A model generated the notes under the pieces. It had not been told where the DNA came from and ran no database searches. It worked only from the letters and a program-made list of their open reading frames with translations. Shown in pieces: positions 60,901 to 64,000 of a DNA stretch of 64,000 nucleotides. Made by a program: the position numbers and the translations under genes. Positions within the stretch are counted from its first letter, which is position 1, and the number at the start of each line of letters is the position of its first letter. The DNA is from Halicephalobus mephisto (taxonomy: Eukaryota; Nematoda; Chromadorea; Rhabditida; Panagrolaimidae), in assembly GCA_009193035.1 (NCBI GenBank), contig SWDT01000143.1, positions 124,001-188,000 of the forward strand, in the 5' to 3' direction.

Positions 60901-63900
60901 ACTAAATTAACTGAGTCTATTCGTAGAACTATTTAATATATTGATTTTAAATACCAAAGTGTTTTTTATCCAAATATTCTAGTTCATCTCTGAATCCATC
61001 AGAATCTATGCACTTACAAGTTATTACTATGTAAAATGTCAGAAATTATTCACATGGAGCCCGACCCGGTGAGAAGAAGTAACTTCGTAAAGTAACATTT
61101 TTGGCGTTATAAAAAATGAATTAACTCGTGCATGGAAAATGAATGGTACTTTGGACTTCCTTAAAAAAGATTTACCTATGCATTCTTTCGATCTAGTTCT
61201 CCGTTTTATATGAAAATAAAAAATTCTGATCTGACAACAAATTTTTTTCATTTTTAGCCATATTTTCCTTTTCAAAAAAAATTAGTACTATTTTTCCTTT
61301 TTACGCATTTTTCGTCCATTTATTGAACTTTTTTGGGGAAATAAAAATATTCGACCTGAAAAGCAAGCTCCGAATTGAATTTTATAGATTTTCTGTCTTC
61401 TATTTGTCCCTGATATGCTTGGAACTATTGAGATCTGTCACTGAAGAATGAACTAAGCAAACCTCTGCTATTTTTGCATTTAATAAAAACAAACCGAATC
61501 TGAAGTTGATGAAGTAAATCAGTTAAAGTATCATCCGGAGTTGGACTTCCATTTGAAGGTTTGAAGGAAAATTTGGAAGCATCAGTATTGGTTGGAGTTG
61601 TGTTTTCTGCATCAACTCCACTATCGCTACAGGAAGAAGATATTTTTTCTGAAGTGTCCTCTGATTTCTTCGTAAGTAATGCTTGTTCCAACGCTTGAAG
61701 CTTGGAAACACCTTCAGAAGTCTCAGAATCATAATTTCTACTAGACGTTGGTTGATTGTTGAAGTTCATGAGATTTTCAATAACTTGAGTATCGATCCAG
61801 TTGATAACTTCTTGGAGAGCATCTCTAACCCCAGATATAGATTCCTTGTCGTATTCCGACGAATTCCGTTTCAAATATTGAATCAGTGAGTCGATGACTT
61901 CGTTGACTGCTGAGAGATACATCTCGGTTTGGCCATTTCGGATGATCTGCTGGAGATATCGCATAGACAGATCGAGATCCTTAGGCAGCTGCATCCCGAG
62001 AGGTCGAGTGAAGAAGTTCTTCTAAAATAAGAAAATAAATTATTGGGGGTCATTTGAACTACTGTAAACAAGAAAACGTGTGGGCAGTGCAAATCAGAAA
62101 AGTGTAGGTGATCAAGAAACTCAAAAATTAACATCTGGACATGCTTGACTTAAATTTAAAATTAAACGATAAAGATAGTTTTAAAACAGATGTTTTCGGC
62201 AATTCCAGAAATTATATGCACATGTTTTTTAGAAATCCTCGAAAATATTAGAGAAATCACGCATTTCTTAGGAAGAAAAATAACGCAATGGGACAAAAAC
62301 TGCTGTTTCGAAACTCGAACAAACAATTGAAGAATCTACAAACATACAAATCGCGCGAAACTTGGAACAAAAGCTCTTCAATCTAGGAGCAGCCCTGCCA
62401 TCGATGGTGATTGAAAAAGAGAAAACTTTTATGTGCCAATTAGTATTTCGTCTTACTGCAACTTCAAACAAAACGCATTTGTCAAAGCTTTTCAACGATG
62501 TCTTTCCTCACGTCCGCGATTAAAGCTCAGTTCAACAAGAAAAAACAACTGTTGGAAAATCGTACTATCATACAAACTGGAAATGAGTATTGTTACGAAA
62601 TTATCTCGAGAAGAACTTTCAAATTTCTAGAAAGCTTTAGAATTGCTAGTTTCAAGTAGTTCTAAGTTTTACCAAATTTTGAAATATTCCAGTTCAAAGA
62701 TTGAAGCTTGGCAAAGTGCGAGTGCTGTCAAATCTGAACTTGTGGTGAGAAATGAATGGACGTAAATTAGGATTTTCGCATTGTTATTAAAATTAGAAAC
62801 TGTTATTTTTACCAATTTTTTCTATAAAGATTTTCGAAATCCTTTAGAAACTTCTAGAATTAGAATTTCAGATCTTAGTTCGATTTTTACTATGGATTGT
62901 TTTGAATTTCCAAAAGGTTTTTAAAGTTGTGGAAAATTACATAATATTCTCGAGGAGTTTAAACAATTTTATTGAATTTTAGGAAGTTTCAGAACCTTCC
63001 ATCAAACTTTGGGGTGTTCTAGAAGCTTCTATGGAATTCTAGTGAAAATAAAAATGACCATTTAACGGTGCTTAGTCTTACAAGTAATCGACGAGGTCGC
63101 CAGTATTTCGTCATAGGTTGACACGATCGACGAGGTTCCGGAATCCGAGATGGTTTCCACATTTTAATTCCAAAAAATAAAAAAATCCACAGAGAGATGA
63201 ATTTTTTGTGTTAGAAGTCAAAAATTATTAGGACCAGGAATGCTTAAGGAATTCAAGCGAAAAATGATGGCATATTTCGACATAGAAAGGTTAGTAGTCA
63301 ATTACTTCAAGTCGAACGAGTCTAGATCAAAAGAAACTACGTTTAAAGACCGGTCAAATCCCCGAGTTAATTCCAACTTCGAAACAGTTTGGTCTCGGTG
63401 AAAGAGTCGTTATTTCCTCGAAGAGTAATCGACAGAAGAGGAGGCTGCCGACGAGCGACAACAAGGTAGGTCCCAAGTACCCGGTGGAAGGTTCTCGTGA
63501 TGCTTTTACTGCTCGTCGGTCGTGCTATGTCATTGAGGTAAATTCAGTTTTACAGGAGAGAAGACTTTGCTACGCAATTCCCGCTTGCGCACTTGGTTTT
63601 CCTTGTGCTATTTTTCCTCTACACATGAAAAGTTTTTCTCGAACTTTAACGTGAATGGTTCAATCCCGGTTATCCACTTGGATTGAAGACGGAACTTATG
63701 CTTGGCAGAATTTCGAATTTTTTGTAGATTTTTGGACCTAATAGGAAGTGAAAAAGCATAGGAATTCACTCACCCTTTCCGGAGCACACCGAATTGGTTT
63801 TAACGGAAGTGGCTTTCGACCTTTGAATCGATTCGATATCCTGCTAATTAAATTTTTCGAAAAAGCAACAGCTGATCCGGCCATAGTATTTATTTCTGCT

Positions 63901-63926
63901 TCCGAACTGCATGAGGGGATAGCCAT
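54972..63926 (-). CDS. C3G/RAPGEF1-type Rap guanine nucleotide exchange factor
   Basis: Activates Rap-family GTPases by GDP release. Twelve exons (63774-63926, 61495-62021, 60281-60857, 60002-60136, 59810-59951, 57238-57530, 56749-56885, 56509-56697, 55592-55943, 55350-55549, 55152-55304, 54972-55104), 996 aa, in phase. An N-terminal helical segment (DLDLSMRYLQQIIRNGQ and on) resembles the C3G N-terminus. An acidic/Ser-rich middle follows. RasGEF_N (about 609-718) contains YQEAFLTTYRGFVTSAELIQ and FSVLVRVVDELCASELTREL. The catalytic CDC25 domain contains AKQITYLDSELFHKIEPAE, FTEHFNKISYWVRSNVL, LAILSALDSGPVRRLDW, GLILQDLTFVDVGNPDYL and GKRWQQFAILD. These match C3G closely and more than other RasGEFs. 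I see no clear PPxLPxK Crk-binding motifs. Intron 3 (60137-60280) uses a GC donor (CAG|GCAAGT). Start 63926 follows TTTTACAG by two bases. Confidence 0.92.
57541..59800. other. 2.3-kb intron of the C3G-like gene, with repeats
   Basis: Intron 5 (57531-59809). No nested gene recognised. R1 modules occupy 59100-59260 and 59530-59760 (for example TAAAAATTATCTAGATATGA and TGTAAAAACATCTAGATACA), in plus orientation and so antisense to the host. Confidence 0.5.
59530..59800 (+). repeat. R1 dispersed repeat, two partial copies (C3G intron)
   Basis: Two successive modules about 125 bases apart. Each shows a TTATAAAAATTAGAAAT-like block, an ATCTAGATA block, a GAATTTYCAGAA block and then AAACTTCTAGAATT-like sequence. 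Confidence 0.6.
62560..63060 (+). repeat. R1 dispersed repeat, 1.5 copies (first intron of C3G-like gene)
   Basis: Contains TTGTTACGAAATTATCTCGA (62592), TTGGCAAAGTGCGAGTGCTG (62707), ATGAATGGACGTAAATTAGG, then TTATTAAAATTAGAAACTG. It closes with CAGAACCTTCCATCAAAC (about 62990), which recurs at 59200 as CAGAACCTTCCATTGAGT. Plus orientation, antisense to host. Confidence 0.7.
63061..63773. other. 5' part of C3G-like intron 1
   Basis: Remainder of the 1752-nt first intron. It is somewhat GC-richer at 63420-63560 and could carry an internal promoter or an untranslated alternative exon; no coding exon is supported. Confidence 0.4.
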
Positions 63927-64000
63927 TTCTGTAAAATTGATTTTAAAAATGTAAAATAAACGTGTGAAGTGATAAAAATCAAAGTTGTGTCATCATAAAA

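Overview
The window looks like nuclear DNA of a nematode. The evidence is a cuticle collagen with the nematode N-terminal domain and furin-type site at the left edge, a DAF-18/PTEN homologue with a very long tail, a two-Ig secreted protein of the ZIG type, and a multi-Kunitz/EGF matrix protein like MEC-1/MEC-9. Introns are very short (mostly 41-48 nt, GT-AG, acceptor TTTCAG-like), and several start codons lie just downstream of an acceptor-like TTTCAG, as expected for spliced-leader addition. The DNA is AT-rich outside exons. I cannot name the species. Exon coordinates were worked out by hand from splice consensus, reading phase and family conservation. Every multi-exon model offered as complete closes in phase.

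Layout. 1-819 (-): cuticle collagen, cut by the window edge, with a TATA box. 2065-5133: three DNA-transposon insertions side by side (a decayed piggyBac-type element with TTAA duplication, a full-length Merlin/IS1016-type element with a perfect 8-bp duplication, and a fold-back MITE flanked by TTAA). 5252-5723 (-): 3' part of a small orphan membrane protein. 7737-11511 (-): daf-18/PTEN, six exons, 1154 aa. 11542-22315: about 11 kb without a recognisable gene, holding dispersed repeats and one microRNA-precursor-like hairpin. 22316-23245 (-): secreted two-Ig protein. 25364-27158 (+): MEKK2/3-like pseudokinase, followed almost without a gap by a two-TM protein (27176-27856, +); the two may be one gene. 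27916-33238 (-): 12-Kunitz, 2-EGF secreted protein. 35868-36975 (-): orphan type I membrane protein. 38541-44486 (+): complete ABCA-type lipid transporter, 1816 aa. It converges on 44718-46436 (-), a membrane protein with an 11-residue-repeat cytoplasmic helix. 46437-51981: mostly non-coding, with two tandem-repeat arrays and a broken coding relic. 51982-53785 (+): DNAJB6-type J-protein. 54972-63926 (-): C3G/RAPGEF1-type Rap exchange factor, twelve exons, 996 aa, with one GC-AG intron.

The genes do not form a pathway or an obvious operon. The only tight same-strand pair is the pseudokinase and TM gene. Signalling genes (PTEN, C3G, pseudokinase), extracellular matrix genes (collagen, Kunitz/EGF, Ig) and an ABCA pump are interspersed. 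Much of the non-coding DNA is built from a few diverged repeat families that also fill the longer introns. One of these, called R1 here, recurs from about 1.2 kb to 63 kb. Nothing in the window amounts to a clear new defence or mobile system. The most unusual items are the microRNA-like hairpin, the possible membrane-anchored pseudokinase, the hendecad-repeat membrane protein and the R1 family.
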